NCBI RefSeq assembly: GCF_003664585.1
Contig: NZ_RCHI01000005.1
Location: 124,001-188,000, forward strand
Length of the DNA: 64,000 bases
DNA from: Paenirhodobacter hankyongi
GTDB lineage: Bacteria; Pseudomonadota; Alphaproteobacteria; Rhodobacterales; Rhodobacteraceae
Direction: 5' to 3'
Made by a program: the position numbers and the translations under genes. Under the pieces are notes generated by a model. That model worked only from the letters and a program-made list of their open reading frames with translations, was not told the DNA's origin and ran no database searches. The first letter of the stretch is position 1, and every line of letters starts with the position of its first letter. Positions 52,140 to 63,247 of this stretch are shown one piece after another.

Positions 52140-53360
52140 TCAGCTCAGCAGCTCGTGGCAAAGCTCGAGCGCGGAGACCAGCGCGTCAACCTCCTCGCGG
52201 GTGTTGTAAAGCCCGAAGGAGGCGCGCGCGGTCGCCGTCAGGCCAAGGCTGGTGAGCAGCGGCATCGCGCAATGCGTGCCGGCCCGCACCGCCACCCCGC
52301 GCTTGTCGAGAATCGTCGAGATGTCATGCGGATGCGCCGGCCCGTTCAGGGTCATCGAGAAGATCGCGCCCTTGTCCGGCGCCGTGCCCTGGATGTTGAG
52401 CCAGTTCAGCCCCGAGAGCTTCGCCGTCGCATAGTCGCGCAAGGCCGCCTCATGCGCCGCGACATTCTCCATGCCGAGATCCATCAGGTAATTCAGCGCG
52501 ACGCCGAGGCCGACCTGCTGCACGATGCCGGGGGTGCCCGCCTCGAAACGCAGCGGCGGCTTCGCATAGGTCACGGCATCGCGGGTCACGGTGTCGATCA
52601 TGTCGCCGCCGCCCAGGAAGGGACGCATCTCCTCCATCCGCTCGCGGCGGATGAAGATCGCCCCGGAACCGCTTGGCCCGTAAAGCTTGTGTCCGGTGAT
52701 CGCGTAGAAATCGCAGCCGATGTCGGCGACGTCCACCGGCGCATGCACTGCGCCTTGCGAGCCGTCGACCAGCACCGGCACGCCTTTGGCATGGGCACCG
52801 GCACAGATCGCCTTCACATCGACCCGGGTGCCCAGAACGTTCGACATGTGGGTGACGGCGACGAGCCGCGTCTTTGGCCCGATTGCGGCGATCACCTTCT
52901 CGGGGTCGAGACTGCCGTCGGCCTCGATCTCCACCCATTTCAGCACCACTCCCTGGCGTTCGCGCAGGAAGTGCCAGGGCACGATGTTGGCGTGGTGTTC
53001 AAGGATCGACAGCACGATCTCGTCGCCCGGCTGCAGCCGCGGCGCGGCCCAGGCATAGGAGACGAGGTTGATCGCCTCGGTCGAGCCGGTGGTGAACACG
53101 ATTTCCTCTTCCGAGGGCGCATTCAGAAAGCGCGCGACGGTGCCGCGGACGCTTTCGTATTTCTCGGTCGCCACATTCGAAAGGTAATGCAAGCCGCGGT
53201 GAACGTTCGCATAATCCTGTTCGTAGAACTGCGTCATCGCGTCGATCACGCAGCGCGGCTTCTGCGCCGAGGCGCCGTTGTCGAGATAGACGAGCGGGCG
53301 GCCGTTCACCTCGCGCGCGAGGATCGGGAAGTCGGCCCGGATGCGGTTCACGTCATACAT
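52140..53360 (-). CDS. sufS: SufS cysteine desulfurase
   Basis: 406-residue group II cysteine desulfurase supplying sulfur for iron-sulfur clusters. The PLP lysine is in YAITGHKLYGPSGSGA; the active-site cysteine lies in the short RAGTHCAMPLL loop typical of SufS. HHANIVPWH holds the PLP-stacking histidine. ATG at 53360 fits the conserved DVNRIRADFPIL start. It is the last gene of the isc/suf operon, 11 bp downstream of the second YIP1 gene. No sufE or sufU is evident here. Confidence 0.94.
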   Translation of the reverse strand: MYDVNRIRADFPILAREVNGRPLVYLDNGASAQKPRCVIDAMTQFYEQDYANVHRGLHYLSNVATEKYESVRGTVARFLNAPSEEEIVFTTGSTEAINLVSYAWAAPRLQPGDEIVLSILEHHANIVPWHFLRERQGVVLKWVEIEADGSLDPEKVIAAIGPKTRLVAVTHMSNVLGTRVDVKAICAGAHAKGVPVLVDGSQGAVHAPVDVADIGCDFYAITGHKLYGPSGSGAIFIRRERMEEMRPFLGGGDMIDTVTRDAVTYAKPPLRFEAGTPGIVQQVGLGVALNYLMDLGMENVAAHEAALRDYATAKLSGLNWLNIQGTAPDKGAIFSMTLNGPAHPHDISTILDKRGVAVRAGTHCAMPLLTSLGLTATARASFGLYNTREEVDALVSALELCHELLS

Positions 53361-53371
53361 CGGCGGTCCTT

Positions 53372-53959
53372 TCAAAGGGGTGTCGGGACCGGCACGATCC
53401 CGAACGAGAGCAGCAGCATGCCGAACAGCATCGCCGAGCCGAAGAACACCGCGATCACCCCGAAGGCGACCTTGAACAGGGTGTCAAAGCCATGCAGCGC
53501 GGCGGTGAACTGCGTCAGCAGCCAGAACAGCATCCCGATCAGAGCGAGCGTGCCGAGCACCGAGACGAGCGGGAAGAACACCATCACCAGGATCTGCGCG
53601 ACCTGGCCGAGGATCAGCAGGAACTCGATCCAGACGACGAGGATCAGCGCATCGGCAAAGCGGCCGGTGCCGCCGAACTGCCGGCCGAAGAAGGCCATGG
53701 CGCCGGCGGCGTAGAGCATCAGCGCGCCCTGCACCAGCGCCATCGGCAGCGGGTTCGTGGGCGGGCCGAGGTCGACCTTGGTGACGAAGGAAAAGAGCAG
53801 CTCGGCCGCTGTGCCGAGCGCCGCCGACAGCGCCATCACCGCGCCAAGCGCGGTGAACCGCGCCGACATCGGCAGATCGAGCGCGATCAGGAAGCGCGCC
53901 ACCTCGCGCGGGGCCTGCAGCGAGCGCAGCACAAGGGTCGTCAGCATCGGACGCGCCAT
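53372..53959 (-). CDS. YIP1 family membrane protein (second of pair)
   Basis: 195 residues with five hydrophobic segments (FTALGAVMALSAALG, MALVQGALMLYAAGAMAFFG, ALILVVWIEFLLILGQVAQIL, LGTLALIGMLFWLLTQF, FGVIAVFFGSAMLFGMLLL). The pattern resembles YIP1-domain proteins. ATG at 53959 shares a base with the stop of the previous gene (TGATG). The function inside a suf operon is unknown; its homologue lies just upstream, so the two may form a heteromeric membrane unit. Confidence 0.75.
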   Translation of the reverse strand: MARPMLTTLVLRSLQAPREVARFLIALDLPMSARFTALGAVMALSAALGTAAELLFSFVTKVDLGPPTNPLPMALVQGALMLYAAGAMAFFGRQFGGTGRFADALILVVWIEFLLILGQVAQILVMVFFPLVSVLGTLALIGMLFWLLTQFTAALHGFDTLFKVAFGVIAVFFGSAMLFGMLLLSFGIVPVPTPL

Positions 53960-54444
53960 CACCGGGCCTCGAATTCCGCGACGCGCATGCCTGCGCCCCA
54001 GATCGCCAGGAAGGCCACGAAGACAAGCCCCGAGATCAGGCTCAGCTGCATACCCTGCCCGAGGAACCCGGCCACGAGTCCCTGCAGCAGCATCAGCGGC
54101 GAGACGGCGAGCAGCGCCCAGAACAGCGCGATGCGCGCGCCATACCAGCCGCCCTTGCCACCGAACAGCCTTGCCACCAGATGGGCGAGCGCGGCGAGCG
54201 CATAGAAGGCCGGCACGGTCGCCAGAAGCGCAATCGCCGTGCCGACCAGCAGCACCGCCATCGGCTGATCGGGCTGCTCGAAGCTCAGCCGCGACAGCCG
54301 CGGCCACTGGCCGACGAAGATCACCACCAGCGCCGCCAGCAGCAGCGTCAGCGCCCGCGGCTCGGAGCGGGTGCGGGCCAGATGGCCGCGCACCACCGCG
54401 CGCGGCGCGCGATAGCTGCGCAGGATGTCGTCGACCGCTGCCAT
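53959..54444 (-). CDS. YIP1 family membrane protein (first of pair)
   Basis: 161 residues, about four hydrophobic segments after a basic cytoplasmic start (AVDDILRSYRAPRAVVRGHL). The pattern FYALAALAHLVARLFGGKGGWYGARIALFWALLAVSPLMLL is typical of YIP1-like proteins in Alphaproteobacteria. It begins one base after the sufD stop and is fused by TGATG to the next YIP1 gene, so it is clearly cotranscribed with suf genes. Function unknown. Confidence 0.75.
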   Translation of the reverse strand: MAAVDDILRSYRAPRAVVRGHLARTRSEPRALTLLLAALVVIFVGQWPRLSRLSFEQPDQPMAVLLVGTAIALLATVPAFYALAALAHLVARLFGGKGGWYGARIALFWALLAVSPLMLLQGLVAGFLGQGMQLSLISGLVFVAFLAIWGAGMRVAEFEAR

Positions 54445-54445
54445 C

Positions 54446-55728
54446 TCAGCCCCGGTGCCGCGCGAGCCAGGCTTCGAGCCGGGCGACGATCTCGTCCTTC
54501 AGCGCCGCGTCCTCGATCTCGTCGATCGCATCGGCGAGGAAGGAGAGCACAAGCAGCGCCCTCGCCTCCTCGACCGGCACACCGCGCGAGCGCAGGTAGA
54601 ACAGCGCCGTCTCGTCGAGCGCGCCGGTGGTCGAACCATGCGAGCACTTGACGTCGTCGGCATAGATCTCGAGTTCCGGCTTGCCGAGGAACTGGCTGTC
54701 GTCGTCCAGCAGCAGCGCCTGGCTGATCTGATAGCCGTCGGTCTTCTGCGCGCCGGGCTTGACCAGGATCTTGCCCTGGAACACGCCGACCGCGCCGTGT
54801 TTCAGCACCTTCTTGAACACCTGCCGGCTTTCGCCGTTCAGCGCGTCATGGGTGATGAAGACGGTGTCGTCGTGGTGGAAATCGCTGGTCGCGCCATCGC
54901 CAAGCGCCGCGCCCGCGACATGGGCCACGGCATTGTCGCCGGCGAGCGTGATCACGCATTCGTTGCGCGTCAGCACGCCGTTCGCGGTGAGGGTGAAGCT
55001 CTTGAACAGGCCCCGTTCGGCCACGCGCGCGAAGATATGGGTGATCGCGCGGCGGTCATGGTCGCGGCCCTGGGCGCGGACATGATGGAAGCGCGCGCCC
55101 TCGGCGACGTCGACCTCGAGCACCTTGTTGAAGCGCGCGCCGGCCGGCCCGTTCTCCAGAAGGGTCAGTTCCGCGCCCGGCTCGAGCTTCACGCAGTTGT
55201 GCAGGATCGGGTCTGAAATGTCGGATTCATGGAAGTAAATCAGGCTGACGGGCTTCGAGGGGCGGCCGGTCACGCGGATCAGAACGCCATCGGTCGCCGC
55301 CGCCGTGTTCAGCGCCGCGAAGGGGCGCTTCACCGGGGTCTGGCCGGCTTCCTCGAGGCTGCCGTAAAAGCCCGCGGCCCAGCCCAGCTCGGGCGCCTCG
55401 GCCAGGCGGGTGATCTCGATCCCCTCGAGGTCGAGCGGGTCCGAGGCGGCGGCGTCAAAAACGCCGTCGCGGAACACGATCTTCAGCCGATCGAAGCTGT
55501 CGAAGACGGGCGTCTCCTCGACCATGAAGGGCGCCGCGGCGACCGGATCGGCCGCGTTCAGCTCGGCTGCCTTCGTCCAGCGCCAATATTCGTCGCGCCG
55601 CCCCGGCAGGCCCATGGCGGTCAGCCGCTCAAGCGCCGCGCGCCGCGCCTTGGCCGCGAAGCTGCCCGCCGGGATCGTCAGTGCCCCGAGCCGCGCATCG
55701 AGCGGCGTCGCCTTCTCCACCGCCGACA

Positions 55729-55729
<1 letters not shown>
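54446..55729 (-). CDS. sufD: Iron-sulfur assembly scaffold subunit SufD
   Basis: 427-residue partner of SufB and SufC in the cluster-building SufBC2D complex. The beta-helix core is recognisable (LTLLENGPAGARFNKVLEVDVAEGARFHHV, YQISQALLLDDDSQFLGKPELEIYADDVKCSHGSTTGALDE), and RSRGVPVEEARALLVLSFL forms the C-terminal helical end. ATG at 55729 overlaps the sufC stop (TGATG). Confidence 0.93.
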
Positions 55730-56499
<770 letters not shown>

Positions 56500-56529
56500 G
56501 TTTTCCGTCCTTCGGATGGCGGGCGCCGG

Positions 56530-57135
56530 TCACAGCGGGCGCAGGTAGGTGGCGATGATCTGGCCAAGCTTCGCCGGCTCGATCACGGTGGGTTCCGCGC
56601 TGAAGACGGCCATCCGGCCGATCATTCCGCCCAAGGGGCAGAAGGCCTCCATCGCGTGATACTGCTCGCGCCCGGCGTAATCGTCCCACAGGATGGTCAC
56701 CGGGCGGGTGATGCGGAAGAGCGTGGTCAGGAAGCAGGCGGCGCGGAAGCGGCCGTCGATCAGCACCACGTCGGGGTGGAGAAAATCGGGCCGGTCCCAG
56801 ACCGACAGCGCATAGCCCGGCCAGGCGCGGAACTGCCGCTCGGTCTTCGGATAGCCCCATTCCTTCGTCGGGCCGATCTTCGCGTGATGCAGTTCGACCC
56901 GGCCCGCGGGCGGGGTGGCGGCGAACCAGGCACGCATGCCCGCGAGCCATTTCGCGTCGCTCTCGACCGAGAACACGGTCTTGCCCGGCATCTCGGCCGC
57001 AAGCGCCGTCGAGCCGCCCGAGCCGTATTCGAGAATGACCTCGGCCGCCGCATAGGCCGCACGCACGGCCTCGGCCTCGGCCTCGGGCAGGGTCAGGACC
57101 GGGCGCACGGGGGCGGGTGTCGCGGGCTTTGCCAT
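56530..57135 (-). CDS. Uncharacterised protein with methyltransferase-like fold
   Basis: 201 residues. The segment AAYAAAEVILEYGSGGSTALAAEMPGKTVFSVESDAKWL resembles motif I of class I SAM methyltransferases (EYGSGGS, with acidic VESD after the next strand); PDVVLIDGRFRAACFLT matches motif IV-like features. Whether it binds SAM or methylates anything is unknown. ATG at 57135 is inferred from the end of a low-quality upstream frame. It is inside the isc/suf operon between sufB and sufC. Confidence 0.7.
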   Translation of the reverse strand: MAKPATPAPVRPVLTLPEAEAEAVRAAYAAAEVILEYGSGGSTALAAEMPGKTVFSVESDAKWLAGMRAWFAATPPAGRVELHHAKIGPTKEWGYPKTERQFRAWPGYALSVWDRPDFLHPDVVLIDGRFRAACFLTTLFRITRPVTILWDDYAGREQYHAMEAFCPLGGMIGRMAVFSAEPTVIEPAKLGQIIATYLRPL

Positions 57136-57166
57136 CACGCGCCCTCCCCGGCCCGGCGGCGCGGGC

Positions 57167-57700
57167 TCAGAAGGTGAAGAGCGTCTCGCGGAAGACGAGG
57201 CTTGCCGGCGCGGTCGCCGCCTGCGTGCTCTCCACCCAGCGGGAGGTGAAGGCAAGCCTGGCCTGATCCGGCGCCCAGAAGGCCAGATTGTGCAGCGTCA
57301 TCGCGGCCAGCACCACGCCCGAGAGCTGCGCCGCCCAAAGACCCGTGCCGCGCAACCGCAACACCAGCCCAAGCGCCACGGCCAGCACCAGCCCGCAGCC
57401 GACCCCGATCAGCATCGCGCGGTCGCTCAGCATCTGCCCGGCCTCGGGCAGCGACAGGAACCGCGCCCGCAGCGCCACCGAGGCGGCATAGGACACCATG
57501 CCGAGCGTCACGCACAGCGCCACGGCCAGCGTCGAGACCGTGCCATGTGGCGCGGGTGCCCGCACCCCGGCGAACTCCTCGACCGAGCGCACGAGGACCT
57601 CCTCGGCGCCCACATGCAGCACGACGCGGCCCTTGGTACGGGCGCGCTCCCGTTCGATCCGGCTCAGCCGTTCGTTGAAGGATGCCGTCGAAATGGTCAT
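57167..57700 (-). CDS. Uncharacterised membrane protein in the suf operon
   Basis: 177 residues. The N terminus is a charged, probably coiled-coil helix (FNERLSRIERERARTKG), followed by four hydrophobic segments (TLAVALCVTLGMVSYAASVAL, AMLIGVGCGLVLAVALGLVL, GLWAAQLSGVVLAAMTLHNL and surroundings). No family recognised. It lies between sufB and the methyltransferase-like gene. Confidence 0.68.
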   Translation of the reverse strand: MTISTASFNERLSRIERERARTKGRVVLHVGAEEVLVRSVEEFAGVRAPAPHGTVSTLAVALCVTLGMVSYAASVALRARFLSLPEAGQMLSDRAMLIGVGCGLVLAVALGLVLRLRGTGLWAAQLSGVVLAAMTLHNLAFWAPDQARLAFTSRWVESTQAATAPASLVFRETLFTF

Positions 57701-57805
57701 GCGCCGCCCCCATCCGGGTGTTGTCGTCCGAACGGAACCCAACACCCCGATCTTGCCGGAATTGCGGCAAGCGAGCGGGAAAAGCGTGACCTGCGGCGGC
57801 GTGTC

Positions 57806-59320
<1,515 letters not shown>

Positions 59321-59356
59321 CGCCGTCTTCCTTTCCGCGTCTGCGCCGGGCACGTC

Positions 59357-60433
59357 TCAGCGCCTTGCGCGGTGTTTGCGAAGCGCCCCGAGGAATGCCT
59401 CGGCGAAGCGCAAAACCTCGTCCCGTCCGATCCCGGGGCCAAGCGAGATCCGCAGTGCCGAGGCGGAGGCCTCCTCCGGCCAGCCCATGGCGCGCAGCAC
59501 CTTGCTCGCGCGGACCTTGCCCGAGGAACAGGCCGAGCCCGCGGAAACCGCGTAGCCCAGCAGATCCATCCGCATCACCTGCGTTTCCCCCTTCCACCCG
59601 GGGCTTATCACCGAAAGCGTGTTGGGCAGGATCGCGGGCGTTTCTCCCTGCGCCCCCGATCCACCCTCAGCGATCTCCCAGCCCGGAAAATAGACTTCTT
59701 TCGTCGGGTATTCCAGAGCATTCTTTAGAATATTTCTAACTTCGGCGACCTCGTCCCAGACGCCGGCCGCCAGATCGCGCGCCGCGGCCTCGGCGGCGGC
59801 GCCGAAACCGGCGATGCCGATCAGGTTCTCGGTGCCGGCGCGGCGGCCCATCTCCTGCCCGCCGCCCTTCAGCTGCGCCGCGATGTCGGTGCCGCGCTTC
59901 ACGACGAGCGCGCCGATGCCCTTCGGTCCGCCCAGCTTGTGCGCCGAGACGATCCCGGCGGTCAGCCCGAGCCAGTTGAAGGCGAAGGGGATCTTGCCGA
60001 AGGCCTGGGTCAGGTCGCTGACCGCAAGCCCCTCGGGCAGGGTCTGGATCACCCCGGTCTCGGAATTGGCGAGCTGCAGCGTCGCCTGCGCGGGGTCGGG
60101 CACGCTGACGCGCCCCAGCCCGTCGACCGCCAGCGTGGGCACGCACCAGGCCTGAACCGCATCATGCTCGACGCCGGCGCAGGCAAGCTCGCGCCCGGCA
60201 TGCGCCAGCGAGGCCGCCTCGGTCGCGCCCGAGGTGAAGATCACGTCCTGCCCCTCGGCGCCAAGTGCCGCCGCGACCTGCGCGCGCGCGCGCTCGATCA
60301 GCGCCTTCGCCGCCCGCCCCTCGCCATGCACGGACGAGGGGTTGCCGGGCACCTCCATCGCCGCGACCATCGCCGCCTTCGCCTCGGGGCGCAGCGGCGT
60401 CGTGGCATTCCAGTCGAGATAGAGGCGGGACAT
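59357..60433 (-). CDS. iscS: Cysteine desulfurase, IscS/NifS type
   Basis: 358-residue group I cysteine desulfurase. LYLDWNATTPLRPEA opens the enzyme; the PLP lysine is in SAHKLGGPKGIGALVV and the catalytic cysteine in AGSACSSGKVRASKVL. The PLP-contacting histidine is in EHDAVQAW rather than the usual TEHKAVL. The second enzyme of this class in the operon is sufS. The stretch near residues 230-250 is encoded by AT-rich, rare codons (59695-59745). ATG at 60433 fits the family. Confidence 0.9.
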   Translation of the reverse strand: MSRLYLDWNATTPLRPEAKAAMVAAMEVPGNPSSVHGEGRAAKALIERARAQVAAALGAEGQDVIFTSGATEAASLAHAGRELACAGVEHDAVQAWCVPTLAVDGLGRVSVPDPAQATLQLANSETGVIQTLPEGLAVSDLTQAFGKIPFAFNWLGLTAGIVSAHKLGGPKGIGALVVKRGTDIAAQLKGGGQEMGRRAGTENLIGIAGFGAAAEAAARDLAAGVWDEVAEVRNILKNALEYPTKEVYFPGWEIAEGGSGAQGETPAILPNTLSVISPGWKGETQVMRMDLLGYAVSAGSACSSGKVRASKVLRAMGWPEEASASALRISLGPGIGRDEVLRFAEAFLGALRKHRARR

Positions 60434-60590
60434 CAGGCCGTGCTCCCGGCCCCGGCCGAGGGTGCCTCCGGCGGGCGTATTGGGGCAAGGAAAAGCCAGG
60501 ATGCCGCAAGACCTGCCTCGGCGGCTTTTCCGTGGCGCAAATCCTCCCCGCGGAGCGTCCCGCAGGTGCCGCCCGTGCTGCCCTCGGGCA

Positions 60591-61049
60591 TTATTCGTCC
60601 ACCACCGAGAACAGGCTCGGCACCGCCGGGCAGGGCTTGAGCCCGTTGCGCACCACATCCTCGAGCGAAGTCTGATGCAGGAAGACGAAGACCTGCGCGC
60701 TCAGGCTTTCCCACAGCCGGTTCGACAGCGACTGCGCGCGCGAGCCCGAGATCCCGCCCGAGGCGCCGGCGCCGACATGCAGCGCCGAGACGGTCTCGTC
60801 CACCGCCTCGAAGATGTCGGAGATGCGGATGTCCTTGGGCTCCTTCGCCAACTTGTAGCCGCCGCCCGGGCCGCGCACCGAGGTGACAAGCCCCGCCCGG
60901 CGCAGCCGCACGAAGAGCTGCTCGAGATAGGGCAGCGAGATGTCCTGCCGTTTCGAGATCTCGGCAAGAGATGTCATCTGACCGGCGCCCACCGTCGCCA
61001 GGTCGACCAGCGCCACCATTGCGTAGCGCCCTTTCGTCGAAAGCTTCAT
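60591..61049 (-). CDS. iscR: IscR-like Rrf2 family regulator with one cysteine
   Basis: 152-residue Rrf2 repressor heading the isc/suf operon. The winged helix is clear (LSTKGRYAMVALVDLATVG, SLAEISKRQDISLPYLEQLF). Classic IscR uses three cysteines to bind 2Fe-2S; here only Cys140 is present. A single-cysteine IscR is known in Rhodobacter sphaeroides, where it represses iron-sulfur assembly genes and still binds a cluster. ATG at 61049 has a GGAGG ribosome site. The diverging hydrolase gene shares the upstream 191 bp. Confidence 0.92.
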   Translation of the reverse strand: MKLSTKGRYAMVALVDLATVGAGQMTSLAEISKRQDISLPYLEQLFVRLRRAGLVTSVRGPGGGYKLAKEPKDIRISDIFEAVDETVSALHVGAGASGGISGSRAQSLSNRLWESLSAQVFVFLHQTSLEDVVRNGLKPCPAVPSLFSVVDE

Positions 61050-61240
61050 CCTCCACCTCCCGCGCCGCAGCGAAATCCCCGCCCAAGCATTGACGCCGGG
61101 CCCTGGGCCGCTTAACTCGAAAGCACCCGAACCCCGGCATGATGCCGGGCCCGTTCGTCCTAGGGTGTCCGAGCGAAAGCGTCAAGAACGCGCACCGCCG
61201 CACCCCCCCGGGGCGCACGCGAATGAGCAGGCGAGAGACG
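61050..61240. promoter_or_regulatory. Divergent promoter region iscR operon / hydrolase operon
   Basis: 191-bp spacer that should hold the autoregulated iscR promoter. Local symmetry includes CCCGGCATGATGCCGGG at 61134-61150 (CCCGGCAT-G-ATGCCGGG). I could not recognise an Iron-Rhodo-box by eye with confidence. Confidence 0.45.
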
Positions 61241-61900
61241 ATGCCCGAAGTCATTTTTCCCGGTCCCGAAGGTCGCCTCGAGGGCCGCTACCATCCGCAA
61301 CCCATCCCGGACGCGCCGATCGCGATCATCCTGCACCCCGATCCGAAGTTCGGCGGCACGATGAACAATCGCGTCGTCTACAACCTGCACTATGCCTTCC
61401 ACAAGATCGGCTTCACCGTGCTGCGGTTCAACTTCCGCGGCGTCGGCCGGTCGCAGGGCGAATATGACGAGGGTATCGGCGAGCTGTCGGATGCGGCCTC
61501 GGCGCTCGACTATCTGCAGGCGATGAACCCGAACTCGAAACATTGCTGGGTCGCGGGCTTCAGCTTCGGCGCCTGGATCGGCATGCAGCTGCTGATGCGC
61601 CGGCCCGAGATCACCGGTTTCGTCTCGGTCGCGCCGCCGGCGAACATGTATGATTTCAGCTTCCTTGCGCCCTGCCCCTCCTCGGGTCTGATCATCAACG
61701 GCACCGCCGACCGCGTGGCGCCGCCGAAGGACACCCACACGCTGGTCAGCAAGCTGCGCGAGCAGAAGGGAATCACCATCTCGCACGAGGAGATCGAGGG
61801 GGCCGACCACTTCTTCAAGGACGACGAGGCGCATATGAAGCCGATGATCGACCATGTGCAGACCTATGTCCGGCGCCGCCTGACCGAGGGGTCGCGCTGA
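61241..61900 (+). CDS. Alpha/beta hydrolase
   Basis: 219-residue serine hydrolase-fold protein of the short dienelactone-hydrolase-like type found in Rhodobacteraceae. HPDPKFGGTMNNRVVYNLHYAF precedes the strand VLRFNFRGVGRSQGEYDEG; the nucleophile elbow is AGFSFGAWIG and the late histidine is in EGADHFFKDDE. ATG at 61241 is favoured (AGGCGAG upstream); 61223 is possible. It heads a four-gene operon with overlapping starts. The substrate is unknown. Confidence 0.85.
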   Translation: MPEVIFPGPEGRLEGRYHPQPIPDAPIAIILHPDPKFGGTMNNRVVYNLHYAFHKIGFTVLRFNFRGVGRSQGEYDEGIGELSDAASALDYLQAMNPNSKHCWVAGFSFGAWIGMQLLMRRPEITGFVSVAPPANMYDFSFLAPCPSSGLIINGTADRVAPPKDTHTLVSKLREQKGITISHEEIEGADHFFKDDEAHMKPMIDHVQTYVRRRLTEGSR

Positions 61901-62163
61901 TGGCGCTGATCGACGAGCTGGCCGACGACCTCGCCGCCAAGACCATGGCGGCGATGAAGGAGCTCGACGACGACCGCTTCTACATGCAGGTGGCGAAGGT
62001 GATCGGCACCTCCTCGCCCTCGCTGCAGGAGGCCTTCATGACCTCCTGCCGGCTGCGGATCTCGGCGCAACGCGGCGAGTCCTTCCTCAACGACGCGCTG
62101 AAGGCCTGGCGCGAGGGCGCAACCGCCCCCGCCGCGCCGCGCGATGCGGAGGGCGGGCATTGA
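61900..62163 (+). CDS. Small uncharacterised protein
   Basis: 87 residues, soluble, acidic N terminus and basic middle (LIDELADDLAAKTMAAMKELDDDRFYM, LQEAFMTSCRLRISAQRGESFL). Likely helical. The start shares a base with the hydrolase stop (TGATG) and its end overlaps the HD gene start, so it is certainly translated with them. No family recognised; similar small proteins occur next to the same neighbours in related genomes as far as I recall. Confidence 0.72.
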   Translation: MALIDELADDLAAKTMAAMKELDDDRFYMQVAKVIGTSSPSLQEAFMTSCRLRISAQRGESFLNDALKAWREGATAPAAPRDAEGGH

Positions 62164-62759
62164 CCGAGGCCCGCCTTGCGCAGCAATTCGCCTTTCTGCT
62201 CGAGGCGGAAAAGCTGAAATCCGTCACCCGCGCGACGCCGATCGCCGACAACAGCCGGCGCGAGAACTCGGCAGAGCACAGCTGGACGCTTGCGCTTTAC
62301 GCGCTGGTGCTGGCCGATCAGGCGGCGCCGGGCGTCGATGTGAACCGCGCGATCCGCATGCTTCTGCTGCATGACCTCGTCGAGATCGATGTGGGCGATG
62401 TGCCGATCCATTCGGGCAATGGTGCCGCGCATGACGCGCCCGCGGTGCAGGCGGCCGAGGCCGCGGCCGCCGAGCGGCTGTTCGGCCTGCTGCCCGCCGA
62501 TCTCGGCCCCGAGTTGCGCGCGATCTGGACCGAGTTCGAGGCGAACGAGACCCCGACCGCGGTCTTCGCGAAATCGCTCGACCGGGTGCAGCCGGTGCTG
62601 CTCAATCATCTGGGCGGCGGCGGGTCGTGGCTGGAATACGACGTGACCTGGCCGCAGCTCGAGACCCGGGTCGGCGGCAAGGTCGCGCGCGGGTTGCCAC
62701 GGGTCTGGGGCTGGGTCGAGGCGAGGATCCGGCCGTGGTTCGAGGGCCGCGGCAGATGA
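62160..62759 (+). CDS. HD-domain phosphohydrolase (YfbR-like)
   Basis: 199 residues. The HD metal ligands are in RRENSAEHSWTLALYA and IRMLLLHDLVEIDVGDVP (HD pair); ANETPTAVFAKSLDRVQPVLLNH supplies the later ligand aspartate. The pattern fits YfbR/YGK1-like 5'-nucleotidases. The start is TTG, overlapping the previous stop (TTGA), an unusual start that is decided by the coupling and by the lack of other starts before the conserved region. Confidence 0.85.
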   Translation: MTEARLAQQFAFLLEAEKLKSVTRATPIADNSRRENSAEHSWTLALYALVLADQAAPGVDVNRAIRMLLLHDLVEIDVGDVPIHSGNGAAHDAPAVQAAEAAAAERLFGLLPADLGPELRAIWTEFEANETPTAVFAKSLDRVQPVLLNHLGGGGSWLEYDVTWPQLETRVGGKVARGLPRVWGWVEARIRPWFEGRGR

Positions 62760-63187
62760 TCCCGCTGGCGTCGATCGTGGCCCGTTTTGCCGCCGCGATC
62801 GCGCTGCCGGTTCTGGCGTGGCTGATCGGTGCCCTTGCGGTGCACCTTGCCCTGCCCGCCCCCGAGACCCCGCCCGAGAGTTTTCCCCTTGCGGCCTCCG
62901 TGTTGCGTGCCCTGCCGATGCTGGTGGCGATCGCGCTGTGCGGTGTCATCGCCGAGGATCGCGCGCCCTACATGGGCTTCGTGAATCTGCTCACCACCGC
63001 CTGGGTCGCGCTCTTCATCGTCAACCTGCTCGGGGCGCTGGCCGCGACGCCGGAGGGCGAGGACGGACAGGCGGCGCTGATGGCCGCCGTGGTGCTTAGC
63101 GCCGCCGCGGCGCTTCCCGGCAGCGCGCTGGCGATCCTTCTGTGGATGCGGCGGCGAAAGTCGGTATACCAAGGCATACAGCACTAG
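62756..63187 (+). CDS. Uncharacterised small membrane protein
   Basis: 143 residues, about four hydrophobic segments (IALPVLAWLIGALAVHLAL, RALPMLVAIALCGVIAED, LLTTAWVALFIVNLLGAL, LMAAVVLSAAAALPGSAL) and a basic C-terminal tail. ATGA overlap couples it to the HD gene. No family recognised; it ends 60 bp before icd. Confidence 0.7.
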   Translation: MIPLASIVARFAAAIALPVLAWLIGALAVHLALPAPETPPESFPLAASVLRALPMLVAIALCGVIAEDRAPYMGFVNLLTTAWVALFIVNLLGALAATPEGEDGQAALMAAVVLSAAAALPGSALAILLWMRRRKSVYQGIQH

Positions 63188-63247
63188 TCAGGCCCCCGGA
63201 AATCGGCTAAGACGCTGCCGACGAGTCATCCAACCGAGGAGGCACCT

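Noticed and set aside
63205-63222. GGCTAAG-N4-TGCCGAC upstream of icd as a fourth TGCTAAA-type site
   Set aside because: Only the first half matches; the second half has several mismatches, and icd has no functional tie to the proposed regulon.
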